Shown: piece after piece, positions 1-12,857 of the stretch
How the letters are laid out: every line of letters starts with the position of its first letter
Numbering within the stretch: the stretch's first letter is position 1
Assembly (NCBI GenBank): GCA_963585895.1
Contig: OY757916.1
Location: 25,272,005 to 25,336,004, forward strand
Length of the DNA stretch: 64,000 nt
Direction: 5' to 3'
DNA from: Sepioteuthis lessoniana
Lineage: Eukaryota > Mollusca > Cephalopoda > Myopsida > Loliginidae
The notes under the pieces: model-generated
What the model was told of the DNA's origin: nothing
Seen by the model: only the letters and a program-made list of their open reading frames with translations
Databases searched by the model: none
Position numbers and translations under genes: made by a program

Positions 1-422
1 TTGTAATACTTAAAAACGTTAAACTGTGCTCAAACAAATGATTAATACTAAATAGAATTGTTCATACTAGATAAAATAAGTGAAGCCATTTAACTGTTGA
101 AAAAAATGAGCACAGGCTCATTTAAAAATGTTTTCTACAAAATGTATTTAGAAATCAAACATTTAATATATATGTATAAAAAGAATTTGGCATTAGATGA
201 TCTACGATGGTTGATACCCCATAAAATAAACTAAATCCTACATATTTAATACATATGTATAAAGAGGATTTAGCATTGAATAACCAACAATGGTTGATAT
301 GCCATTAAACCCAACCAAACCAATTCTTATACATTAAATATGTATGTATAAAGATGATTTGGCATTAAATAACCTACAAAAGTTGATATGCTATTAAGCC
401 CAACCAAACCAAATAATTTATA

Positions 423-482
<60 letters not shown>

Positions 483-715
483 AGGATTTGGCATTAAATA
501 ATCTACAATGGTTGATATGCCATAAAACCAAACCAAACCAATTCTTATACATTAAATATGTATGTATAAAGATGATTTGGCATAAAATAACCTACAAAAG
601 TTGATATGCCAAACTAAATCATTTATATTATGTATATATATATATATATATAAAGAGGATTTGGCATTAGATGATTTACAATGGTTGATATGCCATAAAA
701 CCGAACCAAATTAAA
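1..715 (+). repeat. R1 repeat followed by an array of R1 tails
   Basis: An R1 body reads in tail-last orientation up to about 232. The R1 tail (TTGGCATTAAATAACC, then TTGATATGCC) then recurs about five more times, spaced by short AAACC-rich and TA-rich linkers, including a TA tract at 428-477. The apparent open frame on the other strand is translated repeat. Tail-only units in tandem are unlike normal SINE copies and suggest local expansion after insertion. Confidence 0.8.
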
Positions 716-1828
716 TCAAAACAACCTTATATTTATAGATGCTTAACTAAGATAGATAGATAGATAGATAGTTTAGTAAATAGATAGATTGGGAAAGTTA
801 TGCACTTTTTTAATATATATATATGTGCAAGATCATTTACTTATAAACAATACTTAGATTCAAATTCATGCAAAAGTGCACCTGCTCACACAATTTACTC
901 ACACATGCATTTAATCTTTTAATTCAAGGAGATTTTCACATGTGTAAATATGTAAACAAATGTATAAATAGATATTTGTCATAGATATATAATGTAGATT
1001 TACACAAATGCAGAATGTTTTGCACAAATCTATGCATGAATATACAGATGATTTTAAGTACACACCGAACAAACCCATTAATACATACATACATATACAT
1101 ACATACTTACATACGTACATTGTATGTATAGATTCATGAGTAGAAATCTTCATATGCCATTTGTTAAAGACAATTCTATAAACATGACGAAAAAATATTG
1201 AAAGAAGATGGAAAATTTTTTCTTAACATCTTTCCATCCTTTTATATTTTTTCAATTTTTAATTTATTATATTTCATTTCATTTTTTCCTTCTTCATATT
1301 AGCAATAATAGGCCTGTACAGAAGCCTGGAGGCTTTTTCACATGGTTTTCATATTTCTACCTTTCCTCTCACTACTCGCATAATCTTCATTTTCTTTTTT
1401 CTTTTTCTTTTTTTTTTCTTCTTCTTTCAGTCTCTTCTTTATTATTTTCATTCTTATTTGTTTATTTGTTTGTTTGTGTGTCTCTGTATACTTGTATTTT
1501 TTATTAGGGGTCAGGGGATGCCAGATCTTCTTTCTGTATTCATTATAAAATTGGTTATATATAAAAAGAAAGCCAAAAGAAGAACGATGAAAAAGAAAAG
1601 CAGAAAGCAAATAAGTGGAAAATTATTTCAACAGTTTTCCCAGTATCTTGTCACCTCCTTCGTGCTTCTTCCAGAATACAATGTGCATTCTGTTGACTAA
1701 TTAAAGAAAAATATAATGTAAGAAACAACATATAATGAAGGAAGAAGGAGATGAATGAAGAAAATTAGAAGACAACACGGCAGTAATGAATAAATTAACT
1801 CTACGAAAAGTGAGAATGAGAATGAAAG
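716..1828. other. AT-rich stretch with no recognisable gene
   Basis: It holds a short GATA tract (about 751-773), short ACAT runs near 1081-1115 and a T-rich stretch at 1200-1500. The open frames on both strands are low-complexity and show no domain I recognise. Confidence 0.6.
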
Positions 1829-2232
1829 TGATTTTTAAAAAAAGTGGTGATATCATAGAGAGAATGGGAGAAGATAATAACAAAATATAGAATGGAAAAT
1901 AAAAAAATGAATATTAATCAAAGATAGTGAACGCAGAAAAAATAAGGGAAAAAAAAGAGGAGGAAATGGACTTGGAGAAGAAGAAGAAGAAGAAGAAGAA
2001 GAAGAAGAAGAAGAAGAAGAAGAACATTGATTGATTGATTTTAAAAAATGATGACATCATAGATAGAAGGGACATATTGAATGAAAATTAAAAAATGATT
2101 ATTAATCATGGATAGTTATGAAGAAGAAATAAAGGAAAAAGATGAGAAAGGAGGAAAACAGTTTTAAAGAAGAAGAAGAAGAAGAAGAAGAAGAAGAAGA
2201 AGAAGAAGAAGAAGAAGAAGAAGAAGAAGAAT
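1829..2232. repeat. Duplicated ~200-bp unit, each ending in (GAA)n
   Basis: Two similar units (1829-2025 and 2033-2232) share, in order, a TTTTTAAAAAA block, a GATATCATAGA/GACATCATAGA block, an ATTAATCA block and a purine-rich stretch, and each ends in a pure GAA tract (about 1978-2025 and 2167-2232). The array therefore duplicated as a unit and did not arise as two independent microsatellites. Confidence 0.75.
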
Positions 2233-2274
2233 TTTTAACGGCAGGTCAACAAGTCTGGGGTTATTTCAAGCCTA

Positions 2275-2592
2275 AAGGTCAGGGAATCATGTATATTGTG
2301 TGTTCATATCTAAATTTTTAGTGTCGTTTCTTAAGTTTGTAACTCACGATTGTATAATATCAGGCATTCCTATCTAATACCAATAATTTTCAAACAGATC
2401 TATTTGACCAATTGATAGAAGAAATGACAATGAAAGGTTATGCTACACTCCCCAGAGCTGTATAACTCAAGCTTCATCACCAATTTAGGATCTTACCTTG
2501 GAAACACATAGCAGTGGAGTGTGTGTGGGGGGCCTTACCCGTCGGCAAGGAGTACAGCTAGAATGTTCTAAGCCCTGCCAATAAAGCAAGAA
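2275..2592 (-). repeat. R1 fragment, divergent
   Basis: It keeps the R1 order of blocks: a CTATCTAATACCAATAATT segment, TCTATTTGACC, the central AATGACAATGAAAGG block, CTCCCCAGAGCT, and a GCCCTGCCAA end. The tail region is missing. Divergence is high, so this is an old copy. Confidence 0.6.
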
Positions 2593-2620
2593 GAAGAAGA
2601 AGAAATTGGGGAAGATGAGA

Positions 2621-3016
2621 AGATACTTTCATGAAATGTGACCAAATCAGGTTTATTTCTCACTATATAAGGGTCAGCTGAAAAGTTCATAGACTGACAA
2701 AGATACTTTCATGAGATGTGACCAAATCAAGTTGATTTTTCATTATATAAGTGTCAGCTGAAAAGTTCATAGACTGACCGAGATACTCTCATGGAAAGTG
2801 ACTAAATCAGGTTTAAACTTCATTATATAAGGGTCAGCTGAAAAATTCATAGACTGACAAGGATACTCTCATGGAAAATAAACAAATCAGGTTAATTTTT
2901 CATTATATGTGTCAGCTGAAAAGTTCATAGACAGACCAAGATACTCACATGGAAAATGACTAAATCATTTTTTTTTCACGATATAAGGGTCAGCTGAAAA
3001 GTTCATAGACTGACCA
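2621..3016. repeat. 80-bp minisatellite derived from a mariner terminus, 5 units
   Basis: Units start with AGATACT at 2621, 2701, 2781, 2861 and 2939, then once more at 3017, giving periods of 80, 80, 80, 78 and 78. Each contains GTCAGCTGAAAAGTTCATAG. The last unit runs directly into a single-copy mariner-like end, so the tandem grew out of a transposon terminus. Confidence 0.85.
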
Positions 3017-3190
3017 AGATACTCTCATGTGACCCAAAGAGGTTTATTTTCCAACATAGTCTCTTTGTGGTCCCCACATTTATTCCATCAGAGTTGCAGT
3101 GTTTTTATCCCATAGCTTAAAAATGTCATCAACAACAAATATGATGTTATCACATGAACTTTTCAGCCTAGGAACTTTTTAGCTCACCTT
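3017..3190 (-). mobile_element. Tc1/mariner terminal fragment
   Basis: Read on the minus strand it begins with a second TGAACTTTTCAG-type terminus at 3156-3190 and ends with the TGAACTTTTCAGCTGACC terminus shared with the adjacent minisatellite. The short interior resembles the last codons and 3' untranslated part of a mariner transposase. No catalytic region remains. The assignment rests on terminal resemblance and is moderate. Confidence 0.5.
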
Positions 3191-3354
3191 CATATATTTT
3201 GCTCCATTGATTGATGTCAGAGTTCAAATTCAGATGTCAGAGTTCGAATTTGGATGTCACTGTTCAAAACCTGGTAAAATTCATTTTTTTCTAAGTTTTC
3301 AAGGCTGGCAGTTTCTTAATGCAGTTTCTTACTTCCATATTTCCTCATTTGACC

Positions 3355-4663
3355 TTGTGGTTGGTTGGTTGGTTGGTTGGTGGTTGACTTTTATGGCATA
3401 TCAATCCTTGAAGGTTATTTAATGTCAAATCCTGTTTATACTTAGATACATTAAATATATATGATTTATTGGGTGATTGGTTGTGTTTTTATGGCATATC
3501 AACCCTTGCTGGTTATATAAATCCAAATCCTGTTTATACATGTATTTTAAATTCATATGATTTGTAAATGAATAGTTTGTTCGTGATATTATTTTTAGAC
3601 AAGCTCATTTGTTTGCACATAGTTTGAAGTATTGCTATCTCAGACTAATAGTTCTATTTGTATTCATTTAAATAGTTTCAAGTATTACTATTCAACTTTA
3701 ATAATTTCGTTCAAGATTATTCATTCATTTGTAATTAGTGAGATGATTACAAGTATTGGTAATATGTCATTTTAACATTAGTCATTTTGTTATGTTTTGA
3801 CCTTCGACCCGGCCAAGAATGCCATTCAAGGTGATGCACCGGAAGGAGGTGACACATTCTAGTGGCAGTTATGAGAGGAAATTGCGTGGGCGGAAATTGG
3901 CTGATGAAATGGGACGAGTTAAAAAATTCCCATGGTACACTCATGGACAGATGCACCGGAAGAGAGTGACCTGTGAACTGCATGACAGTTATTTCCGCTT
4001 GATGACGATCAAACATGCGATTTCAAAGATCGAGTGGGCGATCGAGTGGGCGTTGAACTATTATATAACTCAGTAAAGACAGAAGTCAAGACAGTTGAGT
4101 TCGGGTTCCAGTTGAGTTGAATATTGAACTTAGTTATAGACGAGATGTGGTAGGGAAAGCCACACCCAGCCGAAGGGGCCCTCAGGGCCTTCAGCTGAGC
4201 ATCAGGAAAACGAGAAAGACACAACGTTGACGGCCATAAGAGTGGAGGTCAAAATATTGAAGTTTCTGTTCGGTCTCCAGCTCCCTCTCACACACAAACC
4301 TTGAATAACCTTTTCGAACCCTTGCAATAAAGTGAGAGGTACATATATTTATAAAGAAATCTTCCTGCATCTGTTTAATTATTGTGTCGTTATGATACGG
4401 CACATGAGAATATAACAATTTGTCTTCATTCAGTTTAATGATTTCAAGTGTAGAAAATAATTAGATATTTCTATTGGATTATTCATGGGACCCTAAAATG
4501 TTACCAAGACTCCAAGTCAGAGTGGACCTGGGAGTAATATCAATGTAGAGTTAAACCACATTCCCCAAAGATCCAGGACTGGAGCCTCACCATCAGATTG
4601 TTTCGTGTCAGTGGTCGTTGTAGAGATTCAGACAGCATCTTCTACAGCCCCATTAAACTGGGC
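3355..4663 (-). repeat. R1 copy split by a solo LTR
   Basis: It starts with (GGTT)n and TTTTATGGCATATCAATCC and ends with CTACAGCCCCATTAAACTGGGC. The interval 3788-4417 is a later LTR insertion, and the R1 body reads on across it. The left part carries several CAAGTATT-type subrepeats. Confidence 0.8.
3788..4417 (+). mobile_element. Solo LTR of an LTR retrotransposon (fossil)
   Basis: The ends are TGTTAT and ATAACA, flanked by a 4-bp ATTT duplication (3784-3787 and 4418-4421), and it interrupts an R1 repeat. Inside are a TATATAA box-like site near 4062 and a polyadenylation-like GCAATAAAG near 4325. It is 630 bp with no coding interior, and as a solo LTR it looks whole. It shares its 3' third with the element at 22066-22544, so both probably belong to one family. 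Clade (Gypsy or other) is not assignable by eye. Confidence 0.75.
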
Positions 4664-4673
4664 TATTTACGTG

Positions 4674-5555
<882 letters not shown>

Positions 5556-5811
5556 AAATCTGTGTACCTTGTGTAAAACTTTGTAAATATTGCTGACTTT
5601 ATGATCATATATTCTGGCTGAGATGGATTTGAATTTTTCTACCAGTTCAGAACTTGATATCTGCGTTGAGTTTAACAACCAAGATTTCAAATGCTGATTT
5701 TCAAGGCTGGTATATTTGCCCACCCCACTATATTAAGGAAGCTAAAAGAATACAAAGTGATAAAAGAATACAATAATAGAATGGGACTCGTGGAAGTTAT
5801 CAGAAGGGGAA

Positions 5812-6098
5812 GAGGTGCCTGTGGTGTAATCGTATCGTCACAGGAAGTGGACACAGCGACACGAGTTCAAATCCTGGACGAGACTAATTGCATTTCACAT
5901 AGCACTAATGCCCTTGGGAAAGGTATGAATCCAATTATTCTCCCTCCAGCTATGGGTAAATAGTAGGGCAGACTGTTTCTTCAGCCATGGTGAGGCATCT
6001 AGTCTAGGAGAAGGAAAACTCTGAACTCAAACCTTTTAAAACTCCGCTTAAAAATTGACCTTGTGTTATATCCTACCTTAGCGGAGGGGTTGGTAAAT
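5812..6098 (+). mobile_element. SINE-A copy (tRNA-headed)
   Basis: The head has a GGTGTAAT A-box-like block and the B-box-like GAGTTCAAATCCTGG. The body has CATTTCACATAGCACTAATGCC, the CTCCAGCTATGGGTAAATAG block and TTCTTCAGCC; the 3' end is GGAGGGGTTGGTAAAT. The flanks CAGAAGGGGAAG and AAGAAGGAGAAG look like a mutated target-site duplication. The polypurine tract begins immediately at its 3' end. Confidence 0.85.
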
Positions 6099-6099
6099 A

Positions 6100-7791
6100 T
6101 GATAAGAAGGAGAAGAGGAGTTTGAGGAGGAGAAAGACGACAAACCAAAGAGAGGGAGGTGGAAGAGAAGAAGAGAGAAGAAAGAAAAAAAATGAGAAGA
6201 GAAGGGGGAGAAGGCAAAAGAGGAAAATAGGAGAAAGGAAGTTGAGGAGGAGAAGAAAATAAAAAGAGAAGGAAGAGAAGTAAGAAGAGGAAAGATTAGA
6301 AGAAGAGGATGAAAGATGAAGGGAGATAAACAGGAGAAGAAAAAGAAAAGAAAGACACGGTTGAGAAGAGTAAAGAAAAGTTGGAGGTAAAAGGAAATGA
6401 AGTAAAGGAGAGAAGAACGAGTTGGAAGAAGAGGAAGAGAAAAGGAAAAAAGAAAGGAAGAGAAAGGGATGGAGTAGGAGGAGAAAGGGAAGGAAGAGGA
6501 AGGGAGAAAGGGAAGAAAGTGAAAGGAATGAAGGGGAGAGAGAGGAGAAAGGAAGGAAGAGGAAAAGAAAGGCTATGATGAGAAAAAGAAAGGGAAGGAA
6601 GGGGAGAAAAGAGAGGGAAGGAAGAGAACGGGACGAACAATCAGGAGTAGGAGATATGGAAGGGAGAGGAATGCAGAGAATGAGAAGGAAGAGGAGGAAG
6701 AGAAAAGGAAAAAAGAAAGGAAGAGAAAGGGACGGAGTAGGAGGAGAAAGGGAAGGAAGAGGAGGAAGAGAAAAGGAAAAAAGAAAGGAAGAGAAAGGGA
6801 TGGAGTAGGAGGAGAAAGGGAAGGAAGAGGAAGGGAGAAAGGGAAGAAAGTGAAAGGAATGAAGGGGAGAGAGAGGAGAAAGGAAGGAAGAGGAAAAGAA
6901 AGGGAAGGAAGGGGAGAAAAGAGAGGGAAGGAAGAGAACGGGATGAACAATCAGGAGTAGGAGATATGGAAGGGAGAGGAATGCAAAGAATGGGAGGAAG
7001 AGGAGGAAGAGAAAAGGAAAAAAGAAAGAAAGAGAAAGGGAAGGAAGAGGAGGGGAGAAAGGGAAGAAAGTGAAAGGAACGAAGGGGAGAGAGAGGAGAA
7101 AGGAAAGAAGAGGAAAAGAAAGGCTAAGATGAGGAAAAGAAAGGGGAGAAAAAGAGAGGGAAGGAAGAGAAAGAGAAAGGGATGGAAAATCAGGAGCAGG
7201 AGAAAGGGAAGAGAGAGGAATGCAGAGAAAGGGAAGGAAGAGGAGGAGAAAGGGATAGCTGAGGAGAAAGGGAAGGAGAAGGAGTAGAAAAGAAAGGAAG
7301 ATGAGGAGAAAGAAGAGAAAGGGGAAGGAGAGGAATGCAAAGAAAGAGAGAGTAGAAAAGAGGAAAAGGAGAGTTGAAAAGAAAGGGTGAGTAGGAGGAG
7401 AAAGGGAAGGAGAAGGGGAGGAGTGGGAGGGGTAGGGATAGGAGGAAGAAAAAGGGATAGAGGTGCAGGAGAAAGGAAAATAAGAGCTAGAAAAGAATTA
7501 GTCTGCCAAAATTGTTAAATCACATAACAATGGGAGGCGGAAAAAGATGAGGAGGTCTAAGATCAAAAGAAAGGGGTTTAAAGCTTTAAAAACTTTGGAA
7601 GTAATGACTGAAAGAAAAGAAATAAAAATGAGAGGAGCATGAGAGAGTGAGGATGGGGTAGGGATTGAAGGGAAATGAGAAAAGAAGACAAAGGGGTTGG
7701 TGAGGAGGTTTGGTAGAGAAAGAAAGGCAGGCCATATGTGAAAGGGAGGAAAAGAAGAAAGAGACAAAAAATGACACCAGAAAAGACAAAT

Positions 7792-7852
<61 letters not shown>
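6100..7852 (+). repeat. 1.75-kb polypurine/polypyrimidine tract ending in (GA)n
   Basis: The plus strand is almost pure purine, built of GGAAGAGAAAGGGA-like units, and ends in a perfect GA run (about 7793-7852). A block at 6431-6680 recurs at about 6763-6990 with one ~22-bp difference. The long open frames (Ser/Phe/Pro-rich on minus, Arg/Lys/Glu/Gly-rich on plus) are by-products. Such tracts can form triplex (H-DNA), which is general knowledge and untested here. Confidence 0.9.
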
Positions 7853-7855
<3 letters not shown>

Positions 7856-8620
7856 GAATAAAACAGCAGTTGGTTATTTTTTAAACGAGATTAAATTGGA
7901 TTAATATCACAATTATTAATTTCAGTTTTATCATTTTATTTGCCTTTTTTTGTATATTTATTAAAAAAAAAAAAACACAAAAAAAAAACAACATAATTTT
8001 TTCTTCTTCCCATTCACCTTTCAATTATTCATTCTTTTTTTTTCTTTATTATTTTATCATTTCTCGCTAAAATATTAAAAAAAATATTAAAAATAAAAAT
8101 AAAATCAGGTAGGAAGAAAAGCTATCTATTGGATTTGATAATTTTATTCAGAAGAAGAAGGTATCAGTGGCAATTACTGATATCATTTTATTACAGAAAA
8201 GAAGATAAAAAAAAAAATTTCCTAATTAGCAGAGATCAAAGTTTATAATGTTTTTATTTGTTTATTAATTTTAATGAGAACACTGAAAGGAAAAAAAAAA
8301 TTGTACATTTTTCCCTAAGAATGACAGCTGTTTATTTAAAAACTGTTTTCTGTCATATTTTTATTAAATCGGAATAGAGAAGCATAACATCTAAAAACTT
8401 TACAAATCATATGTATTTGATATATTGGCGACATCTTAATGAATATTTGGTGCAGTGAACATTGGCTTATTTTGAAGACGAGAGATAAGTAAATTGTAAG
8501 TATCATACTCTTCTTTAGTTTTTTTTTTTACAAATGAGAAACAATCCCCAAAACTAAAAAAGCAACCAATACAGCAAACAATCTATTAATTAATCAATTA
8601 TTTCATATAAAGCAGACTGA
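7853..8620. other. AT-rich stretch with no recognisable gene
   Basis: It has A-runs near 7964-7989 and 8210-8220 and T-runs near 8037 and 8520. I see no conserved coding frame and no repeat family. Confidence 0.55.
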
Positions 8621-8939
8621 TAGATTGGTTGGTTAGTTGGGTTTTATGGCATGTAAACCCTTGTCGGTTATTTAATCCCAATTCCTATGTATGTATATAA
8701 TGAATATATATGATTTTTAAACAAGTAGTTTGTAGGTAACATTTTAAAGGAACCAGAGCTCATTTGTTTGCACACAGTTAAATGATTTCAAGTATTCCAA
8801 TCTAACACCAATAATTCTGTTCAATATCAACCATTTGTTTGCTCACAGTTAAAGGGTTTCAAGTATTGCTATCAAACACAAATAATTTAATTGAATATCA
8901 ATTATTTGTAAGTACAAAGTTAAATGTTTATACAATGAT

Positions 8940-9525
8940 AATTCGTATTTTTATTTTTTGTGAATATACTTGTGTGGAGAAGAAAAGCCATTACAGAGAG
9001 TTTGCACATACAAAGGAGTTGTCGGGAGACAGAAGAACCAGTGAACAACTGACTTTAGCCGGAATTCAGAACTTACATAGTCTACAACTCTCACGTGACC
9101 TGCAGCAATTCTTCTTTTTCGTTAACTATGGTTACGCCCATGTCTCACTTCTTTGCTTTCCATTGGTTATGTTGTCTGCTTCCCATTGGCTACTTGCCCA
9201 AGCCCGGTTCTGTAGGCGCACGCATCTGCCACTATCACCGAATTGAACCACATCTACAGGTCAAGGTGATATTCTGATATCTTCGACCGGATGCACCTGT
9301 TTCAACTCAACATCCACCGTATTCACAGCACCTATGGGCATGGTGACATTTCGGCAATCACCTTGTTTATATTATCCTTGAGCAGATGCAGCTGTCTCAA
9401 CATCCTTTGATACACAGCACCTGTGGACATGATGACATTTCGGTGATCACACCAGTCTTATCAATCTATCTGTCAAAAACATCCATCGTATTCACACCCG
9501 CAGGTCACGTTAATATATTACACTG
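8940..9525. other. Unclassified segment inside R1, with promoter-like motifs
   Basis: It is more GC-rich than its surroundings. It carries CACGTG at about 9094, two inverted CCAAT boxes (CCATTGG near 9160 and 9184) and a ~38-bp direct repeat (ACAGCACCTATGGGC... and ACAGCACCTGTGGAC..., about 9323 and 9414). It may be an LTR, but I could not find a convincing end pair or duplication. The 135-aa frame across it has no recognised domain. Confidence 0.4.
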
Positions 9526-9582
9526 GGAAACAGTTAAGTATTGCTATTAAACACAATTTAATTGTTTCAAGTATTGCCATTT

Positions 9583-10002
9583 CATGTTGATGCCACTATA
9601 TGAATGCACCACATGAACACTAACTGAACAGAGGGAGAAAAAGCTTGATGGCAATTACACAAGAATGCTGCGAGCAATATTTGATAAGTCCTGGAGACAG
9701 CACCCCACAAAGCAGCAGCTATACGGCCACCTAACACCCATCATGAAAACTATCAAAATTAGATGAACCAGACACATGAGACACTGCTGGAGAAGTAGGG
9801 GCGAGCTCATAAGTGATGTACCCCTGTGGAACACTTCACATGGACGAACAAAGGCAGGACATCCAGTTTAAACCTACATACAGCAGCTCTGTGCCAATAC
9901 TGGATGTAGCCCTGAGGATCTGCTGAAAGCAATGGACAATAGGAAGGTATGGCGAGAGAGTGTCAGGAATATCCATGCTAATAGTGTGACATGATGATGA
10001 TG
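9583..10002 (+). mobile_element. LINE 3' end, 5'-truncated, with target-site duplication
   Basis: In its best frame it reads KLDGNYTRMLRAIF, SWRQHPTKQQLYGHL, HCWRSRGELISDV, TYIQQLCANTGCSPEDL and then WRESVRNIHANSV, the C-terminal part of a non-LTR retrotransposon ORF2 downstream of the reverse transcriptase. It ends in an (ATG)n tail and is bordered by the 10-bp duplication ATTGCCATTT (9573-9582 and 10003-10012). In-frame stops interrupt it. Short ATG-repeat tails suggest an RTE-like clade, but this is inferred. Confidence 0.85.
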
Positions 10003-10539
10003 ATTGCCATTTAATACTAATAATTCTATTCATCACTATTCCTTCATTTGCACACAGTTACCCAGTTCAATGTATTGCGATGTAACTCTAACAATTCACT
10101 TTAATATCAGTTAAATGGTCAAACAGTTCTATTTGACCCATATTTGAGATCCTATTAGGTTAAGTCAGAGTAGACCTGAGAGTAATGGCATTGAAGATGT
10201 ACTCCACATTCCCAAAAGCTCCAGGATTGGAGCTCCACCATCAGATAGTTAAGAGTCATATCCAGGACACTTGTGTGGATCTTAGCCCTCGACAGAGATG
10301 TAGTCACTATATTCTATAGCCTCAGTCAACTGGGCATTAGATTGATAGAGAGATGGATTATGGGGAGAACATATGTGATGTTGTCAAAATGAAGTAGATA
10401 AGAAAATACATGTATAATTTTGAGTAACATTTAATAGATATACAGATATGTAAGTTAGATATAACCATTAACTTCGGAGATCAAGAGATATGAATAAATT
10501 GAAATGGAGAGATGTGAATAAACTGATATTCACAGTAGA

Positions 10540-10577
10540 ATAGATAGATAGATAGATATGAGTAGACTGTGATAGAC

Positions 10578-10614
<37 letters not shown>

Positions 10615-10742
10615 TGAGTACACTGTGATAGATAGATAGATAGATATGAGTAGACTGTGAAAGACGGATAGATAGATAGATAGATATGAGTAGACTGTGA
10701 TAGATAGATAAATAGATAGATAAATAGATATGAGTAGACTGT

Positions 10743-10802
<60 letters not shown>

Positions 10803-10962
10803 TGAGTAGACTGGGATAGACAGATAGATAGATATGAGTAGACTGTGATAGATAGATAGATATATAGATAGATATGAGTAGACTGTGATAGATAGATAGA
10901 TAGATATGAGTAGACTGTGATAGATAAATAGATAGATAGATAGATAGATATGAGTACACAGT

Positions 10963-10998
<36 letters not shown>

Positions 10999-11134
10999 TA
11001 AGTAGAATGTGATAGATAGATAGATATATAGATAGATATGAGTAGACTGTGATAGATAGATAGATAGATAGATAAATAGATATGAGTAGACTGTGATAGA
11101 TAGATAGATAGATAGATAGATATGAGTAGAATGT

Positions 11135-11174
<40 letters not shown>

Positions 11175-11186
11175 TGAGTAGCCTGT

Positions 11187-11238
<52 letters not shown>

Positions 11239-11410
11239 TGAGTAGACTGTGATAGATAGATAGATAGATAGATATGAGTAGACTGGGATAGATAGATCGA
11301 TAGATAGATATGAGTAGACTGTTATAGATAGATAGATTGATATGAGTAGACTGTGATAGATAGATAGATTGATAGATAGATAGATAGATAGATAGATATG
11401 AGTAGACTGT

Positions 11411-11474
<64 letters not shown>

Positions 11475-11486
11475 TGAGTTGACTGT

Positions 11487-11558
<72 letters not shown>

Positions 11559-11619
11559 TGAGTAGACTGTGATTGATAGATAGATAGATAGATAGATAGA
11601 TATCAGTAGACTGTGATAA

Positions 11620-11654
<35 letters not shown>

Positions 11655-11694
11655 TGAGTAGACTGTTATAGATAGATAGATATGAGTAGACTGT

Positions 11695-11738
<44 letters not shown>

Positions 11739-11750
11739 TGAGTAGACTGT

Positions 11751-11786
<36 letters not shown>

Positions 11787-11798
11787 TGAGTAGAATGT

Positions 11799-11866
<68 letters not shown>

Positions 11867-12014
11867 TGAGTAGACTGTGATAGATAGATAGAAAGATAGA
11901 TATGAGTAGACTGTGATAGATAGATAGATAGATATGAGTAGACTGTGATAGATAGATAGATAGATAGATATGAGTAGACTGTGATAGATAGATAGATAGA
12001 TATAGTAGACTGTA

Positions 12015-12045
<31 letters not shown>

Positions 12046-12133
12046 TGAGTAGACTGTGATAGATAGATAGATAGATATGAGTAGACTGTGATAGATAAAT
12101 AGATAGATAGATAGATAGATATGAGTACACAGT

Positions 12134-12165
<32 letters not shown>

Positions 12166-12261
12166 TAAGTAGAATGTGATAGATAGATAGATATATAGAT
12201 AGATATGAGTAGACTGTGATAGATAGATAGATAGATAGATAAATAGATATGAGTAGACTGT

Positions 12262-12301
<40 letters not shown>

Positions 12302-12313
12302 TGAGTAGAATGT

Positions 12314-12357
<44 letters not shown>

Positions 12358-12525
12358 TGAGTAGACTGTGATAGATAGATAGATAGATATGAGTAGACTG
12401 GGATAGATAGATCGATAGATAGATATGAGTAGACTGTTATAGATAGATAGATTGATATGAGTAGACTGTGATAGATAGATAGATTGATAGATAGATAGAT
12501 AGATAGATAGATATGAGTAGACTGT

Positions 12526-12573
<48 letters not shown>

Positions 12574-12585
12574 TGAGTTGACTGT

Positions 12586-12649
<64 letters not shown>

Positions 12650-12706
12650 TGAGTAGACTGTGATTGATAGATAGATAGATAGATAGATATCAGTAGACTG
12701 TGATAA

Positions 12707-12745
<39 letters not shown>

Positions 12746-12821
12746 TGAGTAGACTGTTATAGATAGATAGATATGAGTTGACTGTGATAGATAGATAGAT
12801 AGATAGATATGAGTAGACTGT

Positions 12822-12857
<36 letters not shown>

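Larger units (their letters stand above)
8625..10335 (-). repeat. R1 copy split by two insertions
   Basis: It starts at GGTTGGTTAGTTGGGTTTTATGG and ends in TTCTATAGCCTCAGTCAACTGGGC. The R1 sequence resumes after an unclassified segment (about 8940-9525) and after a LINE 3' end (9583-10002). This subtype carries repeated CAAGTATTGC(T)ATC units in the middle. Confidence 0.8.

Noticed and set aside
6296-7789. Ser/Phe/Pro-rich and Arg/Lys/Glu-rich frames of 65-129 aa
   Set aside because: They come from the polypurine tract, lack sequence complexity and have overlapping frames on both strands.
8839-9246. 135-aa plus-strand frame
   Set aside because: It starts in R1 and runs through an unclassified insertion; no domain, and the frame crosses an insertion boundary.
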